NCBI GenBank assembly: GCA_902555435.1
Contig: CACDRL010000003.1
Location: 36,637 to 100,636, forward strand
Reading direction: 5' to 3'
DNA: 64,000 nt
Origin: an uncultured Pelagibacteraceae bacterium
GTDB taxonomy: Bacteria > Pseudomonadota > Alphaproteobacteria > Pelagibacterales > Pelagibacteraceae
A program made the position numbers and the translations under genes. Positions 1 through 8,519 of the stretch are shown one piece after another; the stretch's first letter is position 1, and each line of letters opens with the position of its first letter. Below the pieces are notes generated by a model, which saw nothing but the letters and a program-made list of their open reading frames with translations, was not told the origin of the DNA and made no database searches.

Positions 1-699
1 TTCTGCCTTTATATTTAAATATTTTTTAACAAATCTAAATTTAATTGGATTTAATCCTATTAAATCATCAAAAACTAAAATCTGACCATCACAATTGTTG
101 GATGCACCTATCCCAATTGTTGGAATACTTACGCTTTTAGTTACTTGTTTTGCCAATAATGTTTGAACACATTCTAAAACCATACAAAATGAACCAGCTT
201 CTTCAATTAATTTTGCGTCTCTCATAATATTTTCTTTTTCACTTTGTTTCTTACCTTTGAATTTAAATGTTTTATCTGATTGAGGTAAAACTCCAATATG
301 GCCCATTACAGGTATATTATTTTTAACTAAGGTTTTAATAGTATTTATAATCTTCTTACCTCCCTCTAATTTGACCCCATCACATTTAGTTTTCTTCATA
401 ATTAATTTTGCATTTTTCAATGCCTCTTTAGGATTTCGATAAGTGTTATGAGGCATATCAACAATCATTAAACTTTTTTTAATACCCATACGAACACTTT
501 TGGAATGTTCAATCATTGTGTTCAAAGTTACTTCTCTAGTAGATTTATAATTATATAAAACTGATCCAAGTGAGTCCCCTACTAAAATTAGATCACAATA
601 ATTATCTAGTACTGAAGCAATATTTTTAGAGTAAGCAGTTAAGGTTACTAATTTTGTTTTATTTTTTTTTTTTATAAATTCTGAAATCTTTTTATTCAT
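1..699 (-). CDS. panB: 3-methyl-2-oxobutanoate hydroxymethyltransferase (partial, runs off left edge)
   Basis: Cytosolic enzyme that transfers a hydroxymethyl group from methylene-THF to 2-oxoisovalerate, the first committed step of pantothenate and CoA synthesis. I translated the minus strand from the ATG at 699: 233 codons with no stop before the window edge, against about 260-275 residues for the family, so only the C-terminal end is missing. Family motifs are visible: LVGDSLGSVLY (metal-binding Asp42), VDMPH (Asp81), KLEGG (Glu112), GHIGVLPQ and LECV (Glu176, the likely catalytic Glu). It starts 4 bases after the stop of the glyoxalase-like gene, so the two probably share a transcript. 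I am confident of the family; the true end is outside the window. Confidence 0.93.
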   Translation of the reverse strand, partial: MNKKISEFIKKKNKTKLVTLTAYSKNIASVLDNYCDLILVGDSLGSVLYNYKSTREVTLNTMIEHSKSVRMGIKKSLMIVDMPHNTYRNPKEALKNAKLIMKKTKCDGVKLEGGKKIINTIKTLVKNNIPVMGHIGVLPQSDKTFKFKGKKQSEKENIMRDAKLIEEAGSFCMVLECVQTLLAKQVTKSVSIPTIGIGASNNCDGQILVFDDLIGLNPIKFRFVKKYLNIKAE

Positions 700-703
700 C
701 GAC

Positions 704-1123
704 TTACCAAGAGCCGGTATTTTCCATGGAAGCCCAAGGCTCTTTAGGCTCTAAATTTCCTTCTTGAAGTATTTCTATTGAAATTTTATCAGGCGATCTG
801 ACAAATGCCATATGGCCATCTCTAGGAGGTCTATTTATAGTGTAGCCCATGTCCATTAATCTTTGGCATGTTTCGTAAATATTATCTACTCTATACGCAA
901 GATGCCCAAAATTTCTTGAACCTTCTCCTAGCTCATCACCATCCCAATTGTATGTTAACTCAATTTCTGCCTTTTCATCATTAGGAGCAGCAAGAAAAAT
1001 TAGAGTAAATCTACCTTTTTCATTTTCCATTCTTCTTGTCTCTTTTAAACCAAGACCTTCACAAAAAAATCTTAAAGATTCATCTACATCTTTAATTCTG
1101 ATCATTGTATGTAAATATTTCAT
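704..1123 (-). CDS. gloA: Glyoxalase I-like VOC protein (lactoylglutathione lyase)
   Basis: 139-residue protein of the vicinal-oxygen-chelate fold. The family isomerises the hemithioacetal of methylglyoxal and glutathione to S-lactoylglutathione. Metal ligands expected for GloA are present at the expected places: His5, Glu55 (in IELTYNW), His74 (in GHLAYRV) and Glu117 (in ISIEILQ). Length matches bacterial GloA (about 135 residues). Start is the ATG at 1123, close to the guaA stop at 1145. The methylglyoxal role is from the family; another small electrophile is possible because VOC proteins diversify in substrate. Confidence 0.85.
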   Translation of the reverse strand: MKYLHTMIRIKDVDESLRFFCEGLGLKETRRMENEKGRFTLIFLAAPNDEKAEIELTYNWDGDELGEGSRNFGHLAYRVDNIYETCQRLMDMGYTINRPPRDGHMAFVRSPDKISIEILQEGNLEPKEPWASMENTGSW

Positions 1124-1144
1124 CGGTTGTTTTTATAATTAAAA

Positions 1145-2707
1145 TTACTCTAATTCAATAGTACTTGGGGGCTTAGAAGTAATATCATACACTACTCTGT
1201 TAATTCCTCTTATGCTATTAACAATTTTGTTAGAAATGGTCTGCATGAATGATTTTTTAAATTCATAAAAATCCGCAGTCATTCCATCTTCAGAGGTAAT
1301 TGCTCTTAGTAAGCATAGATATTCATATGTTCGGTTGTCACCCATAACTCCAACTGTTTTAACTGGAAGTAATGCAGCATAAGCCTGCCAAATCTTATGG
1401 TAGAGCCCATGATCTCTTAAAGCTTGAATAAAGTAATAATCAGCTTCTTTTAAAATTTTTATTTTTTTATTGGTAATTATACCTGGCATTCTGATTGCTA
1501 GACCAGGACCAGGGAATGGATGTCGTGAAATTATTTCATTACTTAAATTTAACTCTAAACCTAATTTTCTTACTTCATCTTTAAATAAAAATTTTAAAGG
1601 TTCTAATAATTTTAAATTCATTTTTTTAGGTAAACCACCAACATTATGATGCGATTTGATTTTAGAAGTTTGACTGCCTGTAACAGACTTGCTTTCAATT
1701 AAATCTGGATACAAAGTTCCCTGTGCTAGAAACTTTACATTTTTTATTTTCTTTGCATACCTTTCAAATATTTTGATGAATAGATTTCCAATTATTTTTC
1801 TTTTTTTCTCAGGATCAGATACATTTTTTAACTTATTTAAAAATTCCTTTTCAGCATTTACATAAATTAAATTCATTTTTAATCTTTTCTTAAAAGTTTG
1901 AACTACCTGAACTTCCTCATTTTTTCGAAGCAAGCCGGTATTAACAAAAATACAATATAGTTTTTTACCTATTGCTTTATTCAATAACTGAGCGACCACA
2001 CTACTATCTACACCACCTGATAGAGCACAAATTACTTTATTATCTCCAACTTGGGCTCTAACATCTTTAATCAATTTTCTCTTTTGATCTTTTGAGGACC
2101 AATTTCTCCTAATTTTACATATAAGAAAAATAAAATTACTAATTAGTTTTTTTCCATTTTCTGTATGAGTTACCTCTGGGTGAAACTGTACACCATAAAA
2201 ATTTTTGATTTTATTTTCTACAATTGCAAATTTTGAATTTGAGCTTGAAGCAATTACTTTAAAATTCTTTGGTAGTTTTGATACTTGATCTGCATGGCTC
2301 ATCCAGACCACTTTAGATTTTTTTGTACCAAAAAAATTACTAGTTAAGAGGCTATTATTTTTTTTTATTACATTTGCTAAACCAAATTCACGGTGTTTTG
2401 ATTGTTTAACTATACCCCCATTAAGTTTAGACAATATTTGATGCCCAAAACAAATACCAAGAACAGGAATATCTAATCCCAAAATTTTTTTATCAAACGA
2501 ATACTTATTGATTTGATAAACGTTCAGAGGACCACCTGATAAAATGATGCCTTTTACACTTTGGTTAACTTGATTAAGTTTAATTTTTTTATGACTTACA
2601 ATATCTGAAAAAACACCCAGTTCTCTTATTCTTCTTGCTATTAATTGAGTAAATTGTGAACCAAAATCTACAATTAAGATTTTGTTAAGACTATTATCAA
2701 GACTCAT
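1145..2707 (-). CDS. guaA: GMP synthase (glutamine-hydrolysing)
   Basis: Converts XMP, ATP and glutamine to GMP. The 520 residues have the normal two-part layout. An N-terminal class I glutamine amidotransferase carries the catalytic triad Cys86 (LGICFGHQ), His176 and Glu178 (QFHPEVT). An ATP pyrophosphatase domain has the PP-loop LSGGVDSS at 229-236, followed by the dimerisation domain ending in PPSTIELE. The gene overlaps the upstream TPR gene by 11 bases and lies two genes downstream of guaB on the same strand, so the two last steps of GMP synthesis are likely co-transcribed. Confidence 0.97.
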   Translation of the reverse strand: MSLDNSLNKILIVDFGSQFTQLIARRIRELGVFSDIVSHKKIKLNQVNQSVKGIILSGGPLNVYQINKYSFDKKILGLDIPVLGICFGHQILSKLNGGIVKQSKHREFGLANVIKKNNSLLTSNFFGTKKSKVVWMSHADQVSKLPKNFKVIASSSNSKFAIVENKIKNFYGVQFHPEVTHTENGKKLISNFIFLICKIRRNWSSKDQKRKLIKDVRAQVGDNKVICALSGGVDSSVVAQLLNKAIGKKLYCIFVNTGLLRKNEEVQVVQTFKKRLKMNLIYVNAEKEFLNKLKNVSDPEKKRKIIGNLFIKIFERYAKKIKNVKFLAQGTLYPDLIESKSVTGSQTSKIKSHHNVGGLPKKMNLKLLEPLKFLFKDEVRKLGLELNLSNEIISRHPFPGPGLAIRMPGIITNKKIKILKEADYYFIQALRDHGLYHKIWQAYAALLPVKTVGVMGDNRTYEYLCLLRAITSEDGMTADFYEFKKSFMQTISNKIVNSIRGINRVVYDITSKPPSTIELE

Positions 2708-3134
2708 TGCTTGGTTCTAGATTTTTTAAAGACTCTAAAATTTCGTTATTTTCATCACATAATGTTTTACACACTTGAACAAATGTTTCGGATAGTTCTT
2801 GAACTTTATCGTAATTAGATTTTTCTAAAGCAATTTTCATCATCATTAGAATAGCTTCTTCATTTTGTGGGTCAATTAACAAAGTAGTTTCTAAATTGTA
2901 TTCTTCTTTTCTTTGATCTTCTTCATGATTATAAATTTTTGCTAAATACAAATATGAATTTGCATCCTTTGGATTAAATACGATATTTCTCTCAAATAAA
3001 AATCTTGCATCCTCATATTTTTCTTTTTCATACAATTTAATTGCTTCCTCAAAAAAATTTTCTTTTGAAAATGAATTTGATTGAATTAAAAAAATTAAAA
3101 CTATCAGTGAAATTAATTTAGAAATTTTATTCAT
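2697..3134 (-). CDS. Small exported TPR-repeat protein
   Basis: 145 residues. Residues 1-23 form a signal peptide (Lys near the N-terminus, a hydrophobic run ending IQSNSFS, then KENFF), so the mature protein should be periplasmic. The remainder is helical with two recognisable tetratricopeptide-like units, roughly residues 26-60 ([18 protein letters not shown]) and 60-95 ([11 protein letters not shown]). Its ATG shares a base with the guaB stop (TAATG) and its 3' end overlaps guaA, so it sits inside the purine operon by translational coupling. A scaffold or partner-binding role fits the fold; no specific function can be assigned. Confidence 0.75.
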   Translation of the reverse strand: MNKISKLISLIVLIFLIQSNSFSKENFFEEAIKLYEKEKYEDARFLFERNIVFNPKDANSYLYLAKIYNHEEDQRKEEYNLETTLLIDPQNEEAILMMMKIALEKSNYDKVQELSETFVQVCKTLCDENNEILESLKNLEPSNES

Positions 3135-4210
3135 TAATATTTACTATCATTTTTAATTACATCCACATTATGAACCATACTTTCATAAAATCCAGCTTTA
3201 GTAATTTTAACAAATTGTGGTTTATTTCTCAATTTTACAATTTCTTTAGAACCAAGATAACCCATAGATGATTTAAGACCACCAATTAATTTAAATATAA
3301 TGCTACCAACATCTCCTTTATATTTTACAAAACCTTCTACTCCTTCTGGAACATATTTAGATGTATCTTTTTGCTTAGTTTGAAAATATCTATCTGCTGA
3401 TCCTTTATTCATGGCACCGACTGATCCCATCCCTCTAAAACTTTTAAAAAATTTTCCATTTTTTTTAATTAGTTTACCTGGCGTTTCATCTGTACCTGCA
3501 AACAAGGAACCTATCATAACTGCATCTGCCCCAGCTGCAAAAGCTTTTGCCAAGTCACCAGAATATTTTATTCCACCATCAGAAATTATTTTTACATTTT
3601 TGTTTTTAATTCCATTTCTTACGGATAAAATTGCACTCAACTGTGGAACACCTATTCCAGCAACTAATCTTGTAGTACAAATTGATCCTGGTCCAATCCC
3701 TACTTTAATAATATCTACACCTAACTTAATCAAAAATTTTGCTGCTTCCGGTGTTGCAATGTTTCCAGCACATAAAGCGGTATTCTTAGCTTTAATTTTT
3801 TTTATATATTTAACTATTTCTCCTACTTTTTTGGTATGACCATGAGCAGTATCTACTACGATTAAATCAACTCCTTCTCTAAGAATAGCTTTAGCTCTAT
3901 CAAATTCAGCAATTGATGCTCCAACTGCTGCACCAACAAATAATTTTTGTTTTTTTACTTTTTTAATTTCTAAGATTTGTTTTGAAATATCTAAATTTCT
4001 ATGAATAACCCCAATTCCCCCAGCTTTACCGATTGCAATAGCCATTTTGCTTTCCGTAACAGTGTCCATTGCAGAAGACAATAGCGGAATTTTAAGCTTT
4101 AAATTTGTTGTTAAATTAACTGATGTATTTACCTCAGATGGCAATATTTCCGAGTACTTTGGGGCAAGAGTAACATCATCAAAGGTAAGTGCTTCTTTTA
4201 TGGGAACCAT
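3134..4210 (-). CDS. guaB: IMP dehydrogenase lacking the CBS (Bateman) domains
   Basis: NAD-dependent oxidation of IMP to XMP, the rate-limiting step towards GMP. The TIM barrel is complete: LTFDDVTLAPKYSE at 8-21, the catalytic loop GSICTTR with Cys178, DGGIKYSGDLAKA, and the mobile flap RGMGSVGAMNKGS. At 358 residues it is about 130 shorter than usual. The missing part is exactly where two CBS domains are normally inserted: the chain goes from VIHRNLDISKQ (about 69-79) straight to LFVGAAVGA (90-98). GMP reductase was considered, but a separate guaC at 35283-36317 matches that family and this one has the IMPDH flap. It is probably unregulated by ATP/GTP binding to CBS domains. Confidence 0.93.
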   Translation of the reverse strand: MVPIKEALTFDDVTLAPKYSEILPSEVNTSVNLTTNLKLKIPLLSSAMDTVTESKMAIAIGKAGGIGVIHRNLDISKQILEIKKVKKQKLFVGAAVGASIAEFDRAKAILREGVDLIVVDTAHGHTKKVGEIVKYIKKIKAKNTALCAGNIATPEAAKFLIKLGVDIIKVGIGPGSICTTRLVAGIGVPQLSAILSVRNGIKNKNVKIISDGGIKYSGDLAKAFAAGADAVMIGSLFAGTDETPGKLIKKNGKFFKSFRGMGSVGAMNKGSADRYFQTKQKDTSKYVPEGVEGFVKYKGDVGSIIFKLIGGLKSSMGYLGSKEIVKLRNKPQFVKITKAGFYESMVHNVDVIKNDSKY

Positions 4211-4247
4211 AATCTTTTATATACGATTCCTTTTAATTTTAAAGTCT

Positions 4248-4859
4248 CTATCTAAGTATTTTACAAATTATAAAACTTTCTTTAGAATCTTTTCTACTTG
4301 ATTTAGGTTTGAAAACCTTAACTTCTTTAAAATATTTTTTACCCTCTGCGACTATTTCGTTAAATGTTCCTCCCATAAAAATTTTTGAGATGAAATATCC
4401 ATTTTTAGATAATAAATCTTTTGCAAATACCATTGCCTCTTTGCAAAGCTCGCCTGTTTGAATTGAATCAATATTTTTAATTCCTGTAGTATTTACAGCC
4501 ATATCTGACATCACAACTTCTACTTTAGAGTTTATGTTTTTTTTTATTTCTTCTTGAGTATCTTCATCAGTGAAATCACCTTGTATTTGAAGACTAGAAC
4601 CAATTGGCTCCATCTTTTTTAAATCAATTGAAATTAATTTTCCATTCTTAGCTACTTTATTAGCATATTGCGACCAGCTTCCAGGAGCAGCTCCAATATC
4701 AATAACTGTTAATCCACCTTTAAAAATTTTAAATTTTTCATCAATTTCTATAAGTTTGTAAGCAGATCTAGCTCTATAACCATCAACTTTTGATTGTCTG
4801 ACGTAAGTATCTCTTCGTTGTTTATTAACCCAATTTTTTGAAATTTTATTTTTTTTCAA
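4248..4859 (-). CDS. rlmE: 23S rRNA 2'-O-ribose U2552 methyltransferase RlmE (FtsJ)
   Basis: SAM-dependent methylation of U2552 in the ribosomal A-loop during late 50S assembly. The 203-residue protein has the SAM motif DIGAAPGSWSQ at 54-64 and the catalytic Lys35-Asp119-Lys159 set (SAYKL, SDMAVNTTG, FISKIFMGG). The start codon is TTG at 4859, immediately after the TAA of the upstream glycosyltransferase and in the same frame, so no upstream start is possible. The next Met is deep in the fold. Start use therefore probably depends on termination of the preceding gene. Assignment is secure. Confidence 0.94.
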   Translation of the reverse strand: MKKNKISKNWVNKQRRDTYVRQSKVDGYRARSAYKLIEIDEKFKIFKGGLTVIDIGAAPGSWSQYANKVAKNGKLISIDLKKMEPIGSSLQIQGDFTDEDTQEEIKKNINSKVEVVMSDMAVNTTGIKNIDSIQTGELCKEAMVFAKDLLSKNGYFISKIFMGGTFNEIVAEGKKYFKEVKVFKPKSSRKDSKESFIICKILR

Positions 4860-5771
4860 TTAATTTTCAAATCTTAAGCTTTTATTTAATGTCTTGCCAT
4901 CAAGAGTTTTAATTTCTATTTTGACATCCTTATTTAATCTCATGTCTTGATTATCTTTCCAAATACCTGCTGCAAGATGCATTATCCCAATTTTGTTATT
5001 GGGTAAATATGGTTCAACAAATGTATCATTTATCTCATCAAATTTTGGTAAAAGATTGCTTGTTATCCAATTACAATTTAAAGGTAAAAATTCAGTTTCA
5101 ATATTATCATGATAAACCGAAATATTCATTGCAAGTTGTTCAGAGCCAAAAATATCTCCACCTTTTAATGTTTCTCTGAGATTATTTTGCCAAATCTCCC
5201 AAGATTTAGAATTTTTTTCTAAAGAAAAAACACCTATATTTATATGAGGTGCAAAGGCTAATTTTCTAGCTTTATCCAAACTAATATTCGATTTTATTGC
5301 ATGCTTAAAATTTTGAGATTTAATTATTGCGAGTTTTCCAAAAACCCAATCAACTTTAGAAGTTATTTTGTAACCTGGTCCTATGGTTTGTGTAATACCC
5401 AATTTATTATTATCGCAGGCTTTGAAATATAATTCTATTGTTTGCCAATCGTTGACCCAAGCATCACAATCAATCCATAGATATTTTTCATAATTAGGAA
5501 AATATTTTGGGAGAAATGCCCTTGAAACTTGACTTTTTAACCACTCTCTTCCTTCAATTTTGCTTTCAGGAACTTTAATATCCCACTCTGCAGATTTAAT
5601 TTCATCTACTTTTGATAATAATTTATTTTTTTGTTCTTCTGATAATCCAGCATCCAAAACACATATTGCTATATCTTTGCTAGCTTCAAACTGTTTGATA
5701 GAGTCTATTAATTCATCCAATAAAGGAAAATAATTAGAGTCTGCTAAAGAAACAATGGTGTTTTTTTGCAT
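4860..5771 (-). CDS. Family 8-like glycosyltransferase
   Basis: 303 residues with no signal peptide or membrane segment. The N-terminus (NTIVSLADSNYFPLLDELIDSI) and the DxD motif WIDCDAW (Asp101, Asp103) fit GT-A glycosyltransferases of the GT8/galactosyltransferase-like kind, which use nucleotide sugars and Mn2+. A later FGSEQLAMN segment and the HLAAGIWK segment near the C-terminus would form the rest of the donor/acceptor site. Its ATG overlaps the pssA stop by one base and its stop abuts rlmE, so it is buried in a phospholipid/RNA-modification operon. Acceptor and sugar cannot be read from sequence. Confidence 0.65.
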   Translation of the reverse strand: MQKNTIVSLADSNYFPLLDELIDSIKQFEASKDIAICVLDAGLSEEQKNKLLSKVDEIKSAEWDIKVPESKIEGREWLKSQVSRAFLPKYFPNYEKYLWIDCDAWVNDWQTIELYFKACDNNKLGITQTIGPGYKITSKVDWVFGKLAIIKSQNFKHAIKSNISLDKARKLAFAPHINIGVFSLEKNSKSWEIWQNNLRETLKGGDIFGSEQLAMNISVYHDNIETEFLPLNCNWITSNLLPKFDEINDTFVEPYLPNNKIGIMHLAAGIWKDNQDMRLNKDVKIEIKTLDGKTLNKSLRFEN

Positions 5772-6577
5772 TACAATACATCTTCAAGATCGTCATCTTC
5801 ATCGTCATAATTCTGACCTTCGTTTTGTTTTTTAAGTTTTTGATAATGAAAAAAGCTTATTGGAAGCATAGTTAGATAAATTAAAGCACTCACAGAAATT
5901 ACATTAAAAGGGTATATTAACAAAAGTCCAAAAAATAGAACAATTCCGAATAATAAGAAAATTGTTGCTTTTCTTTGAATTACAATTTTTTTAAATGAAT
6001 AACTTGGAAACTTACTGATCAATAAAAAGGAAGTGGCAATAAAAAATATTGGCACAACAACTGCATAATCTATTTTAAATAACTCAATACTAGATATGCT
6101 AAATATCAGTGGAGTTAATACTAAAATTCCACCTGCTGGAGACGGAACACCTTCAAAAAAATTATCTCTCCAAGATGGTTCACCTCCAGTATTTACATTA
6201 AAACGAGCCAATCTTAATGCAACGCAAATTACATATATTAAACAAACTAACCATCCAAACCTTCCAAGTTCATTTAATTTCCAAAAATACATTATAAAAG
6301 CAGGAGCAACCCCAAAGCTTATCATATCAGTCAAAGAATCTAATTCCTTTCCTACTTTAGATGTACCTTTGATTAATCTTGCTATTCTTCCATCTAATCC
6401 ATCAATGACTGCAGCAATTATTATTGCTATAATTGCAAATTCATATCTTCCATCTAAAGCAAATCTTATAGAAGTAAGACCAATACAAACACCTATAAGT
6501 GTGAGCATGTTAGGTAAAATTACTCTAGCACTCCTCTTTTCATGAACTATTTTAAAATTTTTTTTGGGTTGTTGCAT
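5771..6577 (-). CDS. pssA: CDP-diacylglycerol-serine O-phosphatidyltransferase
   Basis: Integral membrane enzyme making phosphatidylserine from CDP-diacylglycerol and serine, the precursor of phosphatidylethanolamine. The CDP-alcohol phosphotransferase signature is intact: Asp62-Gly63-x2-Ala66-Arg67-x8-Gly76-x3-Asp80-x3-Asp84. Around it are six to eight hydrophobic segments spread over residues 20-245. The C-terminus is very acidic (YDDEDDDLEDVL). It lies 2 bases downstream of psd, the next enzyme of the pathway. Length (268) is typical of the type II, membrane-spanning family. Confidence 0.94.
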   Translation of the reverse strand: MQQPKKNFKIVHEKRSARVILPNMLTLIGVCIGLTSIRFALDGRYEFAIIAIIIAAVIDGLDGRIARLIKGTSKVGKELDSLTDMISFGVAPAFIMYFWKLNELGRFGWLVCLIYVICVALRLARFNVNTGGEPSWRDNFFEGVPSPAGGILVLTPLIFSISSIELFKIDYAVVVPIFFIATSFLLISKFPSYSFKKIVIQRKATIFLLFGIVLFFGLLLIYPFNVISVSALIYLTMLPISFFHYQKLKKQNEGQNYDDEDDDLEDVL

Positions 6578-6579
6578 AT

Positions 6580-7228
6580 CTATCTTTTGGCTAGCAGAGT
6601 TTCTCCTGATATTGCAGTCTGACCAATTTTAACCAATGGTTCATAATTTTCATAATATACATCTGCTCTACTTCCAAATCTTATCATTCCAATTCGGTCA
6701 CCTTGATTAAGTGTTTGATCTTTATTAGTCTCGCAAACAATTCTTCTTGCAACCAAACCTGCTATTTGAACTATGACGATATCATTTCCATGATTATCTT
6801 TTAATTTATAATAATTCCTCTCATTGTCTTCACTCGCTTTATCGAGTGAAGCATTTAAAAATTTTCCTGGTTTATATAAAATATCTTCAACTTTTCCTGA
6901 ACAAGGAGTTCTATTGACATGACAATCGAATACGTTCATGAAGATACTAATTTTTTTAAATTTCTTGTTTTCTAAATTTAATTCTTTCGGTCCATCCACC
7001 TCTTCAACTTTAATTATTTCTCCATCCGCTGGGCTTACTAGATAATCATCATCTCCAATGATTGTTCTTTCAGGATCTCTAAAAAAAATAATAAACCCAT
7101 ATTGTTAACAGCAACCCTATTAATCCTAAAAATCCATTCACGATTAATAAGATGATTGTAATGAAACCTGCAATTACAATAAACTTGTAACCTTCAGTGT
7201 GTATCTTTGGAAATATCTTGGTAAACAT
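6580..7228 (-). CDS. psd: Phosphatidylserine decarboxylase, reading frame interrupted by a +1 base
   Basis: Pyruvoyl enzyme converting phosphatidylserine to phosphatidylethanolamine at the inner membrane. The C-terminal part is intact: SPADGEI, FMNVFDCHVNR, and IRFGSRADV, whose Gly-Ser is the self-cleavage site. The N-terminal 49 codons from ATG 7228 (MFTKIFPKIH, then two hydrophobic segments) lie in another frame. They reach TAG right after a run of eight T (plus-strand A8 at 7081-7088). With seven T the frame would read ...YYFFRDPERTI...SPADG and give a full-length small Psd of about 215 residues. Without the fix, the first conventional start in the C-terminal frame is GTG at 6999, which would drop the SPADG region. 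A sequencing or assembly slip, a real mutation, or slippage decoding are all possible. Confidence 0.85.
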
Positions 7229-7304
7229 ATTCTTCTATTTGCTAATTTTCGATTAATATGTATATAAACCAATCAAATTCAATTATTAAGATAAATTTAA
7301 TTTA

Positions 7305-8519
7305 ATGAGCAAAATCAAGGTAAATAACCCAGTTGTCGAGTTAGATGGCGATGAAATGACTAGAATTATTTGGGAGTTTATTAAGAACAAATTAATCCTT
7401 CCATATATCGATCTTGGTATTGAATATTACGATCTTGGAATGAAAAGTAGAGATAATACTGATGACCAGATCACAATAGACTCAGCAAATGCAATCAAAA
7501 AAATTGGTGTTGGAATTAAATGTGCAACTATCACTCCAGATGAAGCAAGAGTTGAAGAGTTTGATTTAAAAAAAATGTGGAGATCTCCTAATGGAACAAT
7601 AAGAAACATTATCGGAGGAACAGTATTCAGAGAGCCAATTATTTGTAAAAATATTCCAAAGCTAGTGCCTTCTTGGACAGATCCTGTAATTATTGGAAGA
7701 CATGCTTTTGGAGATCAATATAGAGCAACTGATTTTAAAGTACCTGGTAAAGGTAAAATGGAAGTTAAATGGACTTCTGAGGATGGAAAAGATGAAATAA
7801 AATACGAGGTATTTAATTTTACAGGTCCAGGGGTAGCATTATCAATGTATAATTTAGATAAATCTATTCAAGACTTTGCAAGATCATGCTTTAGCTATGG
7901 CTTAATTAAAAAATGGCCTGTGTATATGTCGACAAAAAATACAATTTTAAAACAATACGATGGAAGATTTAAAGATATTTTCCAAGAAGTTTTTGACAAT
8001 GAATATAAAAAAGAGTTTGAAAAACATAATTTAACTTACGAGCACAGATTAATCGATGACATGGTTGCATGTGCAATGAAATGGAGTGGAAAATATATTT
8101 GGGCGTGTAAAAATTATGATGGTGATGTTCAATCAGATACTATGGCTCAAGGTTATGGGTCATTGGGTTTGATGACAAGTACCCTATTAACTCCTGATGG
8201 AAAAGTTATGGAAGCTGAAGCAGCTCATGGAACTGTAACTAGACACTACAGAATGCATCAACAAGGAAAAGAAACTTCGACAAATCCGATAGCATCTATA
8301 TTTGCATGGACAAGAGGATTAGCGCATAGAGGAAAGTTAGATAACAATCAAGAATTAATTAAATTTGCTCAAACATTAGAGGCAGTATGTATTGAGTGTG
8401 TTGAAAATGGTTCAATGACAAAAGATTTAGCAATTCTTGTAGGTCCAAATAGTAAATTCTTAACTACAAATCAATTTTTAGATGAAATTGATGGTAATTT
8501 AAAAAAGAAATTAAACTAA
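7305..8519 (+). CDS. icd: Isocitrate dehydrogenase (NADP), type II
   Basis: TCA-cycle enzyme oxidising isocitrate to 2-oxoglutarate and CO2 with NADP. The 404 residues match the eukaryote-like homodimeric family: [17 protein letters not shown] near the start, [19 protein letters not shown] (substrate-binding Ser/Asn/Arg), [12 protein letters not shown] (metal-binding Asp), and [12 protein letters not shown] with the NADP-specific residues. It starts 76 bases from the psd ATG on the opposite strand, so the gap holds two divergent promoters. Its 3' end overlaps the convergent alaS by 9 bases. Confidence 0.97.
   Translation: MSKIKVNNPVVELDGDEMTRIIWEFIKNKLILPYIDLGIEYYDLGMKSRDNTDDQITIDSANAIKKIGVGIKCATITPDEARVEEFDLKKMWRSPNGTIRNIIGGTVFREPIICKNIPKLVPSWTDPVIIGRHAFGDQYRATDFKVPGKGKMEVKWTSEDGKDEIKYEVFNFTGPGVALSMYNLDKSIQDFARSCFSYGLIKKWPVYMSTKNTILKQYDGRFKDIFQEVFDNEYKKEFEKHNLTYEHRLIDDMVACAMKWSGKYIWACKNYDGDVQSDTMAQGYGSLGLMTSTLLTPDGKVMEAEAAHGTVTRHYRMHQQGKETSTNPIASIFAWTRGLAHRGKLDNNQELIKFAQTLEAVCIECVENGSMTKDLAILVGPNSKFLTTNQFLDEIDGNLKKKLN

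Noticed and set aside
3411..3839. 142-residue plus-strand frame inside guaB
   Set aside because: Complete antisense overlap with a well-supported gene; no recognisable motif.
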